Shown piece by piece: positions 25,978-34,463 of a DNA stretch of 64,000 nt. The stretch's first letter is position 1. Every line of letters starts with the position of its first letter. Source of the stretch: Bacillota bacterium (lineage in GTDB: Bacteria; Bacillota; Clostridia; Christensenellales; Christensenellaceae); the NCBI GenBank assembly GCA_023408315.1, contig JAEYKI010000008.1, positions 62,001 through 126,000 of the forward strand, given 5' to 3'. The notes below the pieces were generated by a model. It searched no databases. It saw nothing but the letters and a program-made list of their open reading frames with translations, and was not told where the DNA came from. The position numbers and the translations under genes are program-made.

Positions 25978-26337
25978 ATGGATAAACTGGAAACAATTTT
26001 TGCGTACCAGAAAAAGTTTGACGACGAGATTATAGAAAAACGCGGCCTTGGCGGCGTAACAATGGAAGAGTGGATACAGAAGGAAACGCTCGCCATGCTG
26101 TCCGAACTGGCCGAGCTCATCGACGAGGTGAACTTTAAATGGTGGAAGAACAAAAAAGAAGTGGACGTAAACCTGGTCCGGGAGGAGCTGGTGGACATCC
26201 TGCATTTTTTTGTGAGCATGTGCCACAAAACCGGCATGGATGCGGACATGCTGTTTGATATGTACATGAATAAAAACAAAGAGAATTTTGACCGCCAGCA
26301 CGGTATATCCGCAAAAAAAGGATACGAGCTGAAATAA
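25978..26337 (+). CDS. Dimeric all-alpha dUTP diphosphatase
   Basis: A 119-residue protein of the dUTPase_2 (all-alpha, MazG-related) family, hydrolysing dUTP (and dUDP) to dUMP and limiting uracil in DNA. The metal-binding acidic patterns are ELAELIDEVNFKWWK near residues 41-55 and REELVDILHFFVS near 68-80. It lies 20 bases after the M16 protease with GGGAG upstream. Confidence 0.88.
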   Translation: MDKLETIFAYQKKFDDEIIEKRGLGGVTMEEWIQKETLAMLSELAELIDEVNFKWWKNKKEVDVNLVREELVDILHFFVSMCHKTGMDADMLFDMYMNKNKENFDRQHGISAKKGYELK

Positions 26338-26360
26338 ACGACGGAAGCAGGAGAGACAGC

Positions 26361-26903
26361 ATGAAAATAATGATCGCATCGGACATCCACGGCTCCGCCT
26401 TTTATTGCGAAAAGCTTCTGGGGGCGTATAGAAGGGAAGGAGCCCAAAGGCTTCTGCTGCTGGGCGATTTGCTCTACCACGGCCCAAGGAACGATCTGCC
26501 GGAGGGTTACCAGCCCAAACAAGTAATAGAAATGCTGAACGCGCTCAAAAAAGAGATTTTATGCGTGCGCGGCAACTGCGAGGCGGAAGTGGACCAGATG
26601 GTGCTTGCGTTTCCGGTTCTGGCGGAATACTGTATACTGTCCCTTGGCAGCCGGATGATATTTGCCACCCACGGGCACCATTACAACAGGGAACAATTGC
26701 CGCCGCTCAAAAAAGGCGATGTATTGCTGTATGGGCATACGCACGTTCCGCTGTGCGAGGCGGGGGAGGTTATCTGCCTCAATCCCGGCTCCGTTTCCAT
26801 TCCTAAAGAAAACAGCCCGCGCGGTTATATGGTTCTGCAAGGCAGCCGGTTTGAGTGGAAGAACCTGGACGGCGTTGCATGGCAGCATTTGGACCTGGAA
26901 TAA
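26361..26903 (+). CDS. yfcE: YfcE/MJ0936-type phosphodiesterase
   Basis: A 180-residue calcineurin-like phosphodiesterase. Motifs in order are ASDIHGS near residue 6, LLGDLLYHGP, VRGNCEAEVD, THGHHYN and YGHTHVP. The family hydrolyses model phosphodiesters; physiological substrates are uncertain. It is the last gene of the M16-dUTPase operon and is followed by a strong terminator. ATG follows AGGAGAG. Confidence 0.92.
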   Translation: MKIMIASDIHGSAFYCEKLLGAYRREGAQRLLLLGDLLYHGPRNDLPEGYQPKQVIEMLNALKKEILCVRGNCEAEVDQMVLAFPVLAEYCILSLGSRMIFATHGHHYNREQLPPLKKGDVLLYGHTHVPLCEAGEVICLNPGSVSIPKENSPRGYMVLQGSRFEWKNLDGVAWQHLDLE

Positions 26904-26923
26904 ACCTGCTATAAAATTAAAAA

Positions 26924-26958
26924 AATGCTTTCTATGTTTCCATAGAAAGCATTTTTTC
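26924..26958. terminator. Bidirectional terminator
   Basis: A perfect 13-bp stem, AATGCTTTCTATG-TTTC-CATAGAAAGCATT, with T runs on both strands. It separates the convergent yfcE-like gene and the minus-strand gene at 26970-27329. Confidence 0.9.
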
Positions 26959-26969
26959 TTTTTGCCCGC

Positions 26970-27329
26970 TCAAATGGAGCAGTGCACAAATGCCGCGATC
27001 CTGTCCATAGGGATCACAACGGTGGAGCCGACATTTGTGATGCAGCCGGAAAACCCGCGGTTTCCAAACCGGTTGCCGTCACGGCCGCCGGTAAATGTGG
27101 GGCAGCCGGGAGTCTGGCACGCGCTCCCAAGCGAGCAGCACGGGCCGGGTCCCAGGCAGGTGATGAGCCGGACAAAACATGGATCAACAGTGGTCAAAAC
27201 GCCTGTAAAGCCGCAACCGGAAGCTCCGCCGCTGGTTGTATAGATCGTAACCGTTGTGCCGATCCACCTGGCCATATCTTCTGCAAATTCTTCGTTTATA
27301 AAAAGAACTTCAGTATTTTCTCTGCCCAT
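26970..27329 (-). CDS. Small Cys-rich hypothetical protein, possibly Sm-like
   Basis: A 119-residue protein I do not recognise. It has a strand pattern of a small barrel (GTTVTIYTTSGG, GFTGVLTTVDPCFVRLIT, then a Cys/Gly-rich insert, then VGSTVVIPMDRIAAFVH). The insert holds a cluster of cysteines (CLGPGPCCSLGSACQTPGCP), resembling spore coat or secreted small proteins, but no signal peptide is seen. ATG 27329 follows AAGGAG; the frame stays open for 30 more codons upstream without a ribosome site. It ends at the shared bidirectional terminator. Confidence 0.65.
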   Translation of the reverse strand: MGRENTEVLFINEEFAEDMARWIGTTVTIYTTSGGASGCGFTGVLTTVDPCFVRLITCLGPGPCCSLGSACQTPGCPTFTGGRDGNRFGNRGFSGCITNVGSTVVIPMDRIAAFVHCSI

Positions 27330-27420
27330 ACTATGTATCTCCTTTTGAATCAGATAAGGTTTTAAGTTGCCTGAAATATTGTATGTTTTTGTATAAAACA
27401 TTGTTAAAAAGAAAGGCATA

Positions 27421-27445
27421 AAAAAAGGGCCTGTTGAAGCCCGTT
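27421..27445 (-). terminator. Terminator of the cNMP/DUF2225 gene
   Basis: On the minus strand GGGC-TTCAACAG-GCCC is followed by seven T residues, shortly after the stop codon. Confidence 0.75.
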
Positions 27446-27458
27446 TTATTACTGCCGT

Positions 27459-28712
27459 TTATTCGGTTTTACCATCCGTCCCTTCCAGCTCTTTAATGTC
27501 ATAAATCCGGTCGTCCGCGTGGCGCTGCATCAGGGGGGTGCCCTGTTTGTTCATCTTTGCTTTAAAGAAGTAATCCTTGGCGCTCTTTATATCGCCCAGT
27601 TTTATGTTCAGCTCGCCCAGCAGAATACAGAGTTGTTGGTCCTGGTTTGGCGGAATGTCCATATTCTGGTACACGTACATGTATGCGTCCAGGGCTTTTT
27701 GAGCGGTTTGCATCTCCATTTCCGCGTCCCCGGTATCCTGGTATATGCGGCTCAGTTTAAAGAGCAGCTTGGCCTGCGCCATCTGGTAGCGCGCAAAGCA
27801 GTTGGGCGCGCATAGCAGGGCAAGGTAATAGCCTGCAAAAATGGAATTTGAATCCGGGTCCGTTCCAAACTGAAAACCGGATGCCATTTGGGAAATCCCC
27901 TCGGGCAGCGTCCTCTGGCCGGGCTTGTCCGGGTGCCCAAACTGGTCTTCCAACGCGCTGAAATAGCAGGAGGGGCAGGTAACAACCTCATAATACAGAG
28001 GCTCTATATCCTTGTAACGCGTGCGCTTGTCTTTATCTGTAGACAGATGCACCAGCTTGGCTTCGCGCGCATGCAGATGGGAAAATTCCGTTTTGCACAG
28101 GGGGCAAGTGCATTTTCTTTGCAGCAGGTGTTCGCGGTCCTGGTTGTTCATGGAAAGCTGGTATGTTTTATGCCCCTCGGGAAACAGGGAAGCAGCGCCG
28201 GCTGGCGCTTTGGGCGCGGGCGCTGCTTTTTGTTCAGGCGCTTTTTTTTGCTCGGTTTCCAGGGCCTCCTCTGCCACAGGCGCTGCGGGAGGGGCAGGCG
28301 GCGCTATAATGGCCGCGGGTTCGCCCTGCGCGTCTTGAGGCCCGGCAGTTTCCGCTTCCGGCAGTTGCTCCACGGATTTTCCGTATAACTCTTTCATAAG
28401 CTCAAACGCAAAGGCGGGCTCTTCGCGGATGAATTCCGCCGCCTGCGCCCGGCTGATCACAATGGCCACCACATCCGAGAGCGCAATAAATTCGTTTTTT
28501 GTTTTGATATCAAAAAAAAGTACGGATTCGCCGAACGTATCGCCTGTTCCGTATTTCTTCACTATTGCCTGGTTTTGTTTGCGGTAGCCTACAAATTCCG
28601 CCACCTCGCCGCTCAGCACAATGTACAGGGCTGGATAGGAATTGGTACTCATAATACAATTTTTCAGGTATTTTTTTGCGTATTTCAAGTCTTTTAGTGT
28701 ACTTAAATTCAT
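27459..28712 (-). CDS. Cyclic-nucleotide-binding-like / DUF2225 fusion protein
   Basis: A 417-residue protein. Residues about 5-105 resemble a cNMP-binding (Crp-like) barrel (LYIVLSGEVAEFVGYR and GTGDTFGESVLFFD). An Ala/Pro/Glu-rich linker spans about 115-175. The C-terminal half is DUF2225, with paired zinc-type cysteines CTCPLCKTEF and VTCPSCYFSAL followed by a tetratricopeptide-like helical region. There is no HTH domain, so it is probably not a transcription factor. Ligand and role are unknown. Confidence 0.78.
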   Translation of the reverse strand: MNLSTLKDLKYAKKYLKNCIMSTNSYPALYIVLSGEVAEFVGYRKQNQAIVKKYGTGDTFGESVLFFDIKTKNEFIALSDVVAIVISRAQAAEFIREEPAFAFELMKELYGKSVEQLPEAETAGPQDAQGEPAAIIAPPAPPAAPVAEEALETEQKKAPEQKAAPAPKAPAGAASLFPEGHKTYQLSMNNQDREHLLQRKCTCPLCKTEFSHLHAREAKLVHLSTDKDKRTRYKDIEPLYYEVVTCPSCYFSALEDQFGHPDKPGQRTLPEGISQMASGFQFGTDPDSNSIFAGYYLALLCAPNCFARYQMAQAKLLFKLSRIYQDTGDAEMEMQTAQKALDAYMYVYQNMDIPPNQDQQLCILLGELNIKLGDIKSAKDYFFKAKMNKQGTPLMQRHADDRIYDIKELEGTDGKTE

Positions 28713-28748
28713 AGTTCTCGCTCGCAGTCGTAATTATTCCCCCACACT

Positions 28749-28777
28749 ATAATAGACCCATTTTTTACCTAGCGCAA
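28749..28777 (-). promoter_or_regulatory. Promoter of the cNMP/DUF2225 gene
   Basis: On the minus strand TTGCGC, 17 bases, TATTAT, about 37 bases before the start codon. Confidence 0.5.
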
Positions 28778-28823
28778 GCATTTGTGACTTTTCGTCAAAT
28801 TTTTTTACATTTTTATAACCTTC

Positions 28824-28853
28824 TTGCGCTTCTGTGCGGATATCGGTTATAAT
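28824..28853 (+). promoter_or_regulatory. Promoter of the MBL-fold hydrolase gene
   Basis: TTGCGC, 18 bases, TATAAT, 36 bases before the TTG start. Together with the minus-strand promoter it forms a divergent pair. Confidence 0.5.
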
Positions 28854-28888
28854 AGCAACGGCATTTTTTGCATGGGAGGACGGAAAAA

Positions 28889-29689
28889 TTGGATAAAATC
28901 GTAGTACTTGGAACAGGCACCGCTATTGTGAGCAAGTATTTTAATACCTGCTTTGCGCTTTGCCATAACGGGCAGATTTTGCTGGTGGACGGCGGGGGAG
29001 GCCACGGCATTTTGCAGCAGATGGACCGCGCCGGCCTGAGCTGGGACGATGTCCACGATATATTTGTGAGCCACGAACATACAGACCATTTGTTTGGCAT
29101 ATTCATTGTGATCCGGTATATAGGCTACCTGATGGAGTTGGGAAGATTCCAGGGCGATATGCGGTTTTACTGCTGCCAGCAGGTGTACGACAAAATTATG
29201 GCCATCAGCGAAATGATCATCCGTCCCGGCGAGCGGGCGCAGTTTGGCCGCCGCATGCAGTTTATTATTATAAAAGACCGGGAACAAAGCAAAATAACAG
29301 GCTGCGATGTTACTTTTTTTGATATACAGTCCAAAAAAGCGCCGCAGTTTGGCTTTAAGATCAAACTGAATGACAAAGTGCTTACATTCCTGGGAGACGA
29401 GCCGTGCAGCCAAAACTGTGAGGAATTGGTGCGGGGCAGCGACTGGCTGCTCTCTGAAGCGTTCTGCCTGTACGAGGACCGGGATATCCACAATCCGTAC
29501 CAGTACCACCACAGCACAGTGCGCGAGGCGTGCGAACTGGCGGAAAAATACCGCGTGCCCAACCTGGTGCTCTGGCACACGGAAGATTTAACCTGGCCAA
29601 ACCGCAAGGAACGCTATACCAAAGAAGCAAAACAGTTCTACAGCGGCAACGCCCACGTGCCCGAAGACCTGGAAGTATTGGAAATATAA
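28889..29689 (+). CDS. MBL-fold metal-dependent hydrolase
   Basis: A 266-residue metallo-beta-lactamase fold protein. The metal motif VSHEHTDHLFG is near residues 56-66. The later ligands are in FLGDEPCSQ, and YHHSTVREA and LWHTED near the C-terminus. It resembles the RNase Z-like branch, but the substrate cannot be told from sequence. I chose TTG 28889 (GGGAGG lies nine bases upstream); a further TTG at 28868 precedes the ribosome site. The next gene follows after 14 bases. Confidence 0.82.
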   Translation: MDKIVVLGTGTAIVSKYFNTCFALCHNGQILLVDGGGGHGILQQMDRAGLSWDDVHDIFVSHEHTDHLFGIFIVIRYIGYLMELGRFQGDMRFYCCQQVYDKIMAISEMIIRPGERAQFGRRMQFIIIKDREQSKITGCDVTFFDIQSKKAPQFGFKIKLNDKVLTFLGDEPCSQNCEELVRGSDWLLSEAFCLYEDRDIHNPYQYHHSTVREACELAEKYRVPNLVLWHTEDLTWPNRKERYTKEAKQFYSGNAHVPEDLEVLEI

Positions 29690-29703
29690 GAGGGAAGTGA
29701 CTT

Positions 29704-30375
29704 ATGCAAATTGATATACAAAGCTGGATGCAGCGCTTGACAGAGGAGTTGCGCCGCGCATTGGGCGGGCGGCTGCTGTTCGTGGGCCTGCAGGGCAGCT
29801 ACGGCAGAGGCGAAGCCACGGAAAGCAGCGACATAGACGCAGTTGTGATACTGGACAAGCTTGGCGTGCGGGAACTGGCGCAATATAAACAAATTCTCTC
29901 CCAAATGCCGCACAGAGAAAAAATATGCGGGTTTGTTTCCGGTAAAAACGAGCTTATGCATTGGGAAAAGGCGGACCTGTTTCAGTTTTATCACGATACC
30001 ACACCTTGGTTTGGCAGGCTGGAAGATTTTATAACGCCGCCGGGCAAGGCGGACGCAAAGCGCGCCGCCCTGGTTGGCGCCTGCAATATTTACCACGCCG
30101 CCGTTCACAATTATCTGCACGAGAACGATCCTGGCCTTTTGCGTTCCCTTTTTAAGGCCGCGTTTTTTGTTTTGCAGGCAAGGCATTTTTATGAAAAGGG
30201 CGTTTATATTCAAACAAGGGCGGAGCTGCTTGAAAATTTGCCGGAGCAGGAGCGGGCCCTTATCAAAAACGGCCTTTTATATGCAGCCACGGATATGCAA
30301 GGCAGCATGTTTGAAGAACTTTCCGGCGGTTTAATTGAGTGGGCTGGCGGAATAACCGCCGTTTTGGGAGATTGA
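29704..30375 (+). CDS. Nucleotidyltransferase-fold protein
   Basis: A 223-residue protein with the DNA polymerase beta-like nucleotidyltransferase signature GSYGRGEATESSDIDAVV near residues 33-50, giving the catalytic GS and DxD. The C-terminal part is helical, and a HEPN-like or substrate-binding role is possible. There is no adjacent separate HEPN toxin, so a toxin-antitoxin pair is not evident. It is co-transcribed with the MBL-fold gene. Confidence 0.75.
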   Translation: MQIDIQSWMQRLTEELRRALGGRLLFVGLQGSYGRGEATESSDIDAVVILDKLGVRELAQYKQILSQMPHREKICGFVSGKNELMHWEKADLFQFYHDTTPWFGRLEDFITPPGKADAKRAALVGACNIYHAAVHNYLHENDPGLLRSLFKAAFFVLQARHFYEKGVYIQTRAELLENLPEQERALIKNGLLYAATDMQGSMFEELSGGLIEWAGGITAVLGD

Positions 30376-30533
30376 ATCCGGCTGAAAAAACCTGCGCTTC
30401 AAACCGTTCCGCAGAAAACAGGCATTAAAAAAACACCTCTTAATCATATGGTATAAAAGCGGCAGAAGGTTTGCCGGAAGATTTGGCCCCGGCTTTATGT
30501 TATCAGGCGCGGCGGTCAATTTAGAAAGTTTTC

Positions 30534-30556
30534 GCAGCCTTTGGCTGCTTTTTTTA
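30534..30556 (+). terminator. Terminator before the DUF998 gene
   Basis: GCAGCC-TTT-GGCTGC followed by seven T residues. It lies 160 bases after the nucleotidyltransferase gene. The rest of the 30376-30662 gap shows no coding potential. Confidence 0.8.
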
Positions 30557-30662
30557 TTGACGTGTTTTCCATGAAATGATACGCTGTTTTTGACGCAATG
30601 TTTACAAAAAGTGTGGAATTATATTTTTTTATAATCAATTTTTTATTCTAAAAGGAGGCCTT

Positions 30663-31313
30663 ATGAACCAAAAAATCTGGAAATATCTTTGCATTGCGGG
30701 CATGGTGGGCCCGCTGGCTTATTTGCTGCACGTGGTGCTGGGGGGAGCGCTGTGGCCGGGTTACAGCCACCTGATGCAGCCCATCAGCGACCTGACGGGC
30801 GCGGGCGCGCACGACCTTGCGCTTATGAACAACATCCTGCTGCTGTACGGGCCGCCGTGCATCGTGTTTGGCTTTGCCGCCATGATGTATCTGAGGAGCT
30901 TTGCGCCCAAAATATCGCAGACCGGCATGCTGCTGTATTTTTTGATGCAGCTTGTTTCTATTCTGTATAATTTCTTTCCGCAGGATGTGCCCGGCGTAAC
31001 CACTTTTGCCGGAACCATGCATATTGCCATTACGTTTGCCATTATTCCGCTCACTATACTTGCGCCCATATTTGTTGGCGTTGGCATCCGCAAGGTAGCA
31101 GGTTGGAAGGGCTTTGGCAGGTATTCCATTATCTCCGGCGTCATTCTGTTCATCGCGGGCGGCACAACGGCCATGATTTTTGCAAACAAGCTGGACTACT
31201 TTGGCCTGGTGGAGCGTATCAACATTGGCACGCTGCAGCTTTGGACTTTTATTGCGGCATACAGGTTTTTTAAGGCGGATACCTCCGCAATGCCCAAATG
31301 GAGCGGCAAGTAA
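30663..31313 (+). CDS. DUF998 family membrane protein
   Basis: A 216-residue polytopic protein with about six hydrophobic segments. The DUF998 pattern PGYSHLMQPISDLTGAGAHD lies after the first membrane span. ATG follows AAAGGAGG. The family has no established function. No obvious operon partner is present; the next small gene has its own promoter. Confidence 0.82.
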   Translation: MNQKIWKYLCIAGMVGPLAYLLHVVLGGALWPGYSHLMQPISDLTGAGAHDLALMNNILLLYGPPCIVFGFAAMMYLRSFAPKISQTGMLLYFLMQLVSILYNFFPQDVPGVTTFAGTMHIAITFAIIPLTILAPIFVGVGIRKVAGWKGFGRYSIISGVILFIAGGTTAMIFANKLDYFGLVERINIGTLQLWTFIAAYRFFKADTSAMPKWSGK

Positions 31314-31390
31314 ATCCGGTTTTAGTTACAATGAAAGGGCATACCGCCTTTATTTTACACAAAATTCATAATTGCCGCGTGGTACGCGTA

Positions 31391-31417
31391 TTACATTTTG
31401 CAGCCATATGTTATAAT
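31391..31417 (+). promoter_or_regulatory. Putative promoter of the 66-residue membrane protein gene
   Basis: TATAAT at 31412-31417 is preceded by TGT (extended -10), with a weak TTACAT 15 bases upstream. Confidence 0.45.
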
Positions 31418-31458
31418 ATGGATAAGAAAACTGGATAGAAGGAGGATTCAAAAAAAGT

Positions 31459-31659
31459 ATGGAAAAAATAAAAAACGGCATTAATTTTATTGTTTCTTTT
31501 ATCATTACATACAACACTGTGGCAATGGTTGTTTGCAAAGATTTTTTTCTGGAAATACTGCCGCTGGCCCTGCTTAGGCCCATAACCGCCTTCTTTATTT
31601 ATGTTGTTGGGTGGCAGGTATCCTGTTTTAAAAAATTGAATTATGTACTTAAAGATTAA
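31459..31659 (+). CDS. Small two-span membrane protein
   Basis: A 66-residue protein with hydrophobic stretches near residues 8-26 and 30-50 and a basic end. ATG follows AAGGAGG with good spacing, and a plausible promoter lies upstream. No family is recognised. Confidence 0.6.
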   Translation: MEKIKNGINFIVSFIITYNTVAMVVCKDFFLEILPLALLRPITAFFIYVVGWQVSCFKKLNYVLKD

Positions 31660-31725
31660 AAAGCGTGAAATTGTTTATTAAAATGTTAATACTAAAAATG
31701 ATAAAGTAAAAGGAGTAAAAAACAT

Positions 31726-31938
31726 ATGAAAATAAGCGCGAGAAACCAGTTGAAGGGCAAAATTGTTGAGATTAAAGACGGCGCGGTAAACGGCGTTCTG
31801 GTTCTGGACATTGGCGGCGGAACCCTGATTACCGCAAGCATCACCATGCAGTCTATCCGGGAGCTTGGCCTAAAGGTGGGAGGGGAAGCCTACGCCATCA
31901 TTAAGGCGTCCAGCGTGATGGTTGGAGTGGACGACTAA
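31726..31938 (+). CDS. Mop/TOBE-domain molybdate-binding-like protein
   Basis: A 70-residue molbindin. It has the family start MKISARNQLKGKIVEIKDGAV and the end GGEAYAIIKASSVMVGVDD. Such proteins bind molybdate or tungstate oxyanions as oligomers and buffer the metal for cofactor synthesis. ATG follows AAAGGAG. No molybdenum transport genes are adjacent. Confidence 0.9.
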   Translation: MKISARNQLKGKIVEIKDGAVNGVLVLDIGGGTLITASITMQSIRELGLKVGGEAYAIIKASSVMVGVDD

Positions 31939-32007
31939 CTCGGCGGGGGACCGGTTCCCCGTCCGATACCGCCCCCCGGGTGCTTCGTACATGGATTTTA
32001 GCATCAC

Positions 32008-32035
32008 GTGCGCGGCTCATATGGAAGCCGCGCAC
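32008..32035. other. Strong GC-rich stem-loop after the Mop gene
   Basis: The arms GTGCGCGGCT and AGCCGCGCAC pair perfectly over 10 bp around CATATGGA. There is no T run, so it is not a classic terminator. A further GC-rich dyad (GGGGA-CCGG-TTCCCC) lies at about 31948-31964. Confidence 0.6.
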
Positions 32036-32123
32036 GGATGGCAAGCTTAATTTTATTAAAAGAGCCGCTTCTTTTCTTTGGGTGTGGAACCCCTTTTCCC
32101 GTATTATAAGCATTCATTTATAT

Positions 32124-32828
32124 TCATTTTAAAATATAATTACTTATTCCATCCATGCCTTCAAATGATTTGATCTCATACACAAGGCCGGCATTAGGGC
32201 AGGGTTTGTTATACCGGTTCAGCCATACTGCTTTTATGCCGCAGTTGGCGGCTCCAATCATATCGGTTTCCCAAGCGTCGCCTATAAAAACAGCTTCATT
32301 GGGTGCTGAGCCGCTTTTTTGAAGAGCCGCCTCAAAAATCGCTTTGTCCGGTTTTCTTGACCCCACTTCTTCCGATAGGATTAAAAAATCATACAGGCCT
32401 TCCACCCGGCAGACGCGTATTTTTTCCGTCTGGCTTTCGTACATTCCGTTGGTTACAATGCCAATTTGCACTTGCTTTTTTATAGCGTCAAGCAGCTCGC
32501 GAACGCCCGAAACGGCCCGCAGATTTGCAGTGGAAGCCTGCTTGTACACTTGCGCGAATGCGGCAGCCTCCTCCTCCCGCAGGTCTGCCCCAAACTTTTT
32601 AAAGAGCAGGCGCATCCGCTGCAGCCGGGAATTACCGTCTGTAAGCGCTCCGTCCAGAACCTTTGTATAAAATTCGTTGAGCAGGGCCTCGTGTTCCGCC
32701 TCCATGTCTTCCAGCGGTACGCGGGAAAGCTGCGGGCACGCGTTTTTGAGCGCATCAAGCCCGCACAACCGGGAGTGCTTGTAATCGAATATCGTGTCGT
32801 CCAAATCAAACAGCACCGTTTTAATCAT
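32124..32828 (-). CDS. HAD-family hydrolase (YjjG-like nucleotidase)
   Basis: A 234-residue HAD phosphatase. Motif I LFDLDDTIFDY is near residues 6-16, motif II IVTNGMYESQ, and motifs III/IV are SRKPDKAIFEAAL and FIGDAWETDMIGA. The cap domain and NGxxxxQ pattern fit the YjjG/YfnB type that dephosphorylates non-canonical pyrimidine nucleotides; substrate is inferred only from the family. The start is ATG 32828, where the family consensus begins. No ribosome site precedes it, and a TATAAT box ends just six bases upstream. Confidence 0.88.
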   Translation of the reverse strand: MIKTVLFDLDDTIFDYKHSRLCGLDALKNACPQLSRVPLEDMEAEHEALLNEFYTKVLDGALTDGNSRLQRMRLLFKKFGADLREEEAAAFAQVYKQASTANLRAVSGVRELLDAIKKQVQIGIVTNGMYESQTEKIRVCRVEGLYDFLILSEEVGSRKPDKAIFEAALQKSGSAPNEAVFIGDAWETDMIGAANCGIKAVWLNRYNKPCPNAGLVYEIKSFEGMDGISNYILK

Positions 32829-32834
32829 ATTCAA

Positions 32835-32863
32835 ATTATAAAGCAGGCAGGGGAGAGTTACAA
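32835..32863 (-). promoter_or_regulatory. Promoter abutting the HAD gene, leaderless mRNA candidate
   Basis: On the minus strand TTGTAA, 17 bases, TATAAT, with only six bases between the -10 and the ATG. Transcription would begin at or next to the start codon. Confidence 0.65.
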
Positions 32864-32866
32864 TAT

Positions 32867-34363
32867 TTAAGTCCCATCCGGGCCGCAACCGCCCACTTTG
32901 ATCTTTACCGTTTCAGAAGAATACGGGCCCAAGCGCACGGTCAAGTCGTATGCGCCTGCGGGGATTTGCGTTCCCAGGCATACATACGCCACGCCGCCGG
33001 CCAGCGTTTGGGATATAAGAGACAGTACGCTAAAATCGAACCCCACCACATACCCGCTTCCGTCGCCGCCGGAATAGGATACCCGGGCAAGCAGCACAAC
33101 ACATTCTCCAATATTAAAACAGGTTTTACCGATATAGGATACGCCAGTAGGGTAGTCGGGCCAGAAGCCCGGCTGTACCGCCATAACGGTTGAGAGCGGC
33201 CAGCATGTGGGGGGCGTCAGTTTAGTGGGATCGTCTGTGTACAGTTTGATCCAGGGCGAAGTTGTTACGGAACCCGTAACGCCGCCCGTGTTGCCGGACG
33301 GGCCCTCTGCGGAACCCCACCAGTTGTACGTGGCGTCCAGCGTTCCCAGGCCCTCGTTGCGTATCAGGTAGCCTGTGCTGTAATCCGGCGGGGGAGCGGG
33401 CGCTATGCCGGAATAGCGGAACGCGTTGTTATGCACGGGAATGGTATACGCCAGAGCGCCCGCCCTGATCTGGAGGCCGTTGCCGGTCTCTTCGTCCGTA
33501 AAGTTATTGTTTGTAACCGCAGTATGGCAGGAGGGCCGGAGCGGGCTGTTATCCTTGCCCAACAGAGCCAGGTTGCCGCCGCTCGTAAACGTATTGCCAA
33601 TTACGGAACCAAACTGCATCCCGAGTAAAACGCGGCAGTCTTCCACCAGGTTATCAATAAACTGCCCGTTGCATATATTGCCTACATTTATGTTTGTACC
33701 GCCTTTGGTATTCCTGAACCGGTTGCAGCGTATCACCATCCCGTTGATCAGGTATGCGTCCGGCTCCGCATACGCAAGTATACCGCTTTGGTCTTTCGCG
33801 TTTTTGATATCGTTTTGGGAGATATCAATGTTTTCATACAGTGCGTTATCGGTAGCGCCGCGGGCAAGCCGGATGGCGGCCAGCGCGAATATCCCCACCG
33901 CGTTATTTACATGGATGATGTTGTTAGTGATAGACAGGTTGCGCAGAATGCCCGGAGCGGCGGTAAAGCCAAGATAGGCGACGTCGCCGTGTATCCAGTT
34001 GTATGTTACCGTACTGTTTTGAATCAAAAAAGCCGGGGCCACAAAAGCCTCTTTGGGAACAGTTATCCCAACACGAAAGTTCCTTATTTCAAAGCCGTTT
34101 ACGGTAACGCCGTTGGCCATTATGGTTACGGGATAATCGCTTTCTATCACACTTTCACCGCCCGGCCTGCCGCCCTCCACAGGATCCCTGAACGCGCCCG
34201 CGCCAAGCAGGGTGAGGGGTTTGCCTATTGTGATCTCCTCGTTGTAAACGCCCGCGGGCACGATGATCGTGCCGCCCGGTTGCGCCGCGTCAATGGCGGC
34301 CTGTATGGTTGTATAACCGGAAAGAGGCTGGCCATTGCCGTTGCCCAGTGTGATTGTAGCCAT
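32867..34363 (-). CDS. Parallel beta-helix (pectate-lyase-like) repeat protein
   Basis: A 498-residue protein predicted to be a right-handed beta-helix. It opens with TIQAAIDAAQPGGTIIVPAG and continues with GKPLTLLGAG, NGVTVNGFEIRNF, LSITNNIIHVNNA, VIRCNRFRNTKGG and a YNWWGS turn. These are the turn patterns of DUF1565/NosD-like helices. A C-terminal Cys-containing beta-domain (about 400-498) follows. No signal peptide or anchor is visible, which is unusual for this fold. ATG follows AAAGGAGTG. The substrate or role is unknown; a spore-surface or carbohydrate-binding role is only a guess. Confidence 0.75.
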   Translation of the reverse strand: MATITLGNGNGQPLSGYTTIQAAIDAAQPGGTIIVPAGVYNEEITIGKPLTLLGAGAFRDPVEGGRPGGESVIESDYPVTIMANGVTVNGFEIRNFRVGITVPKEAFVAPAFLIQNSTVTYNWIHGDVAYLGFTAAPGILRNLSITNNIIHVNNAVGIFALAAIRLARGATDNALYENIDISQNDIKNAKDQSGILAYAEPDAYLINGMVIRCNRFRNTKGGTNINVGNICNGQFIDNLVEDCRVLLGMQFGSVIGNTFTSGGNLALLGKDNSPLRPSCHTAVTNNNFTDEETGNGLQIRAGALAYTIPVHNNAFRYSGIAPAPPPDYSTGYLIRNEGLGTLDATYNWWGSAEGPSGNTGGVTGSVTTSPWIKLYTDDPTKLTPPTCWPLSTVMAVQPGFWPDYPTGVSYIGKTCFNIGECVVLLARVSYSGGDGSGYVVGFDFSVLSLISQTLAGGVAYVCLGTQIPAGAYDLTVRLGPYSSETVKIKVGGCGPDGT

Positions 34364-34463
34364 TGTGTATCACTCCTTTAATACGGTGTTTGCTGATAAT
34401 AGCGGATAATTGCCAGTACAGTATATGACGAAATAAGACAAGTAGTGTCAAAAAAGTTTATAA

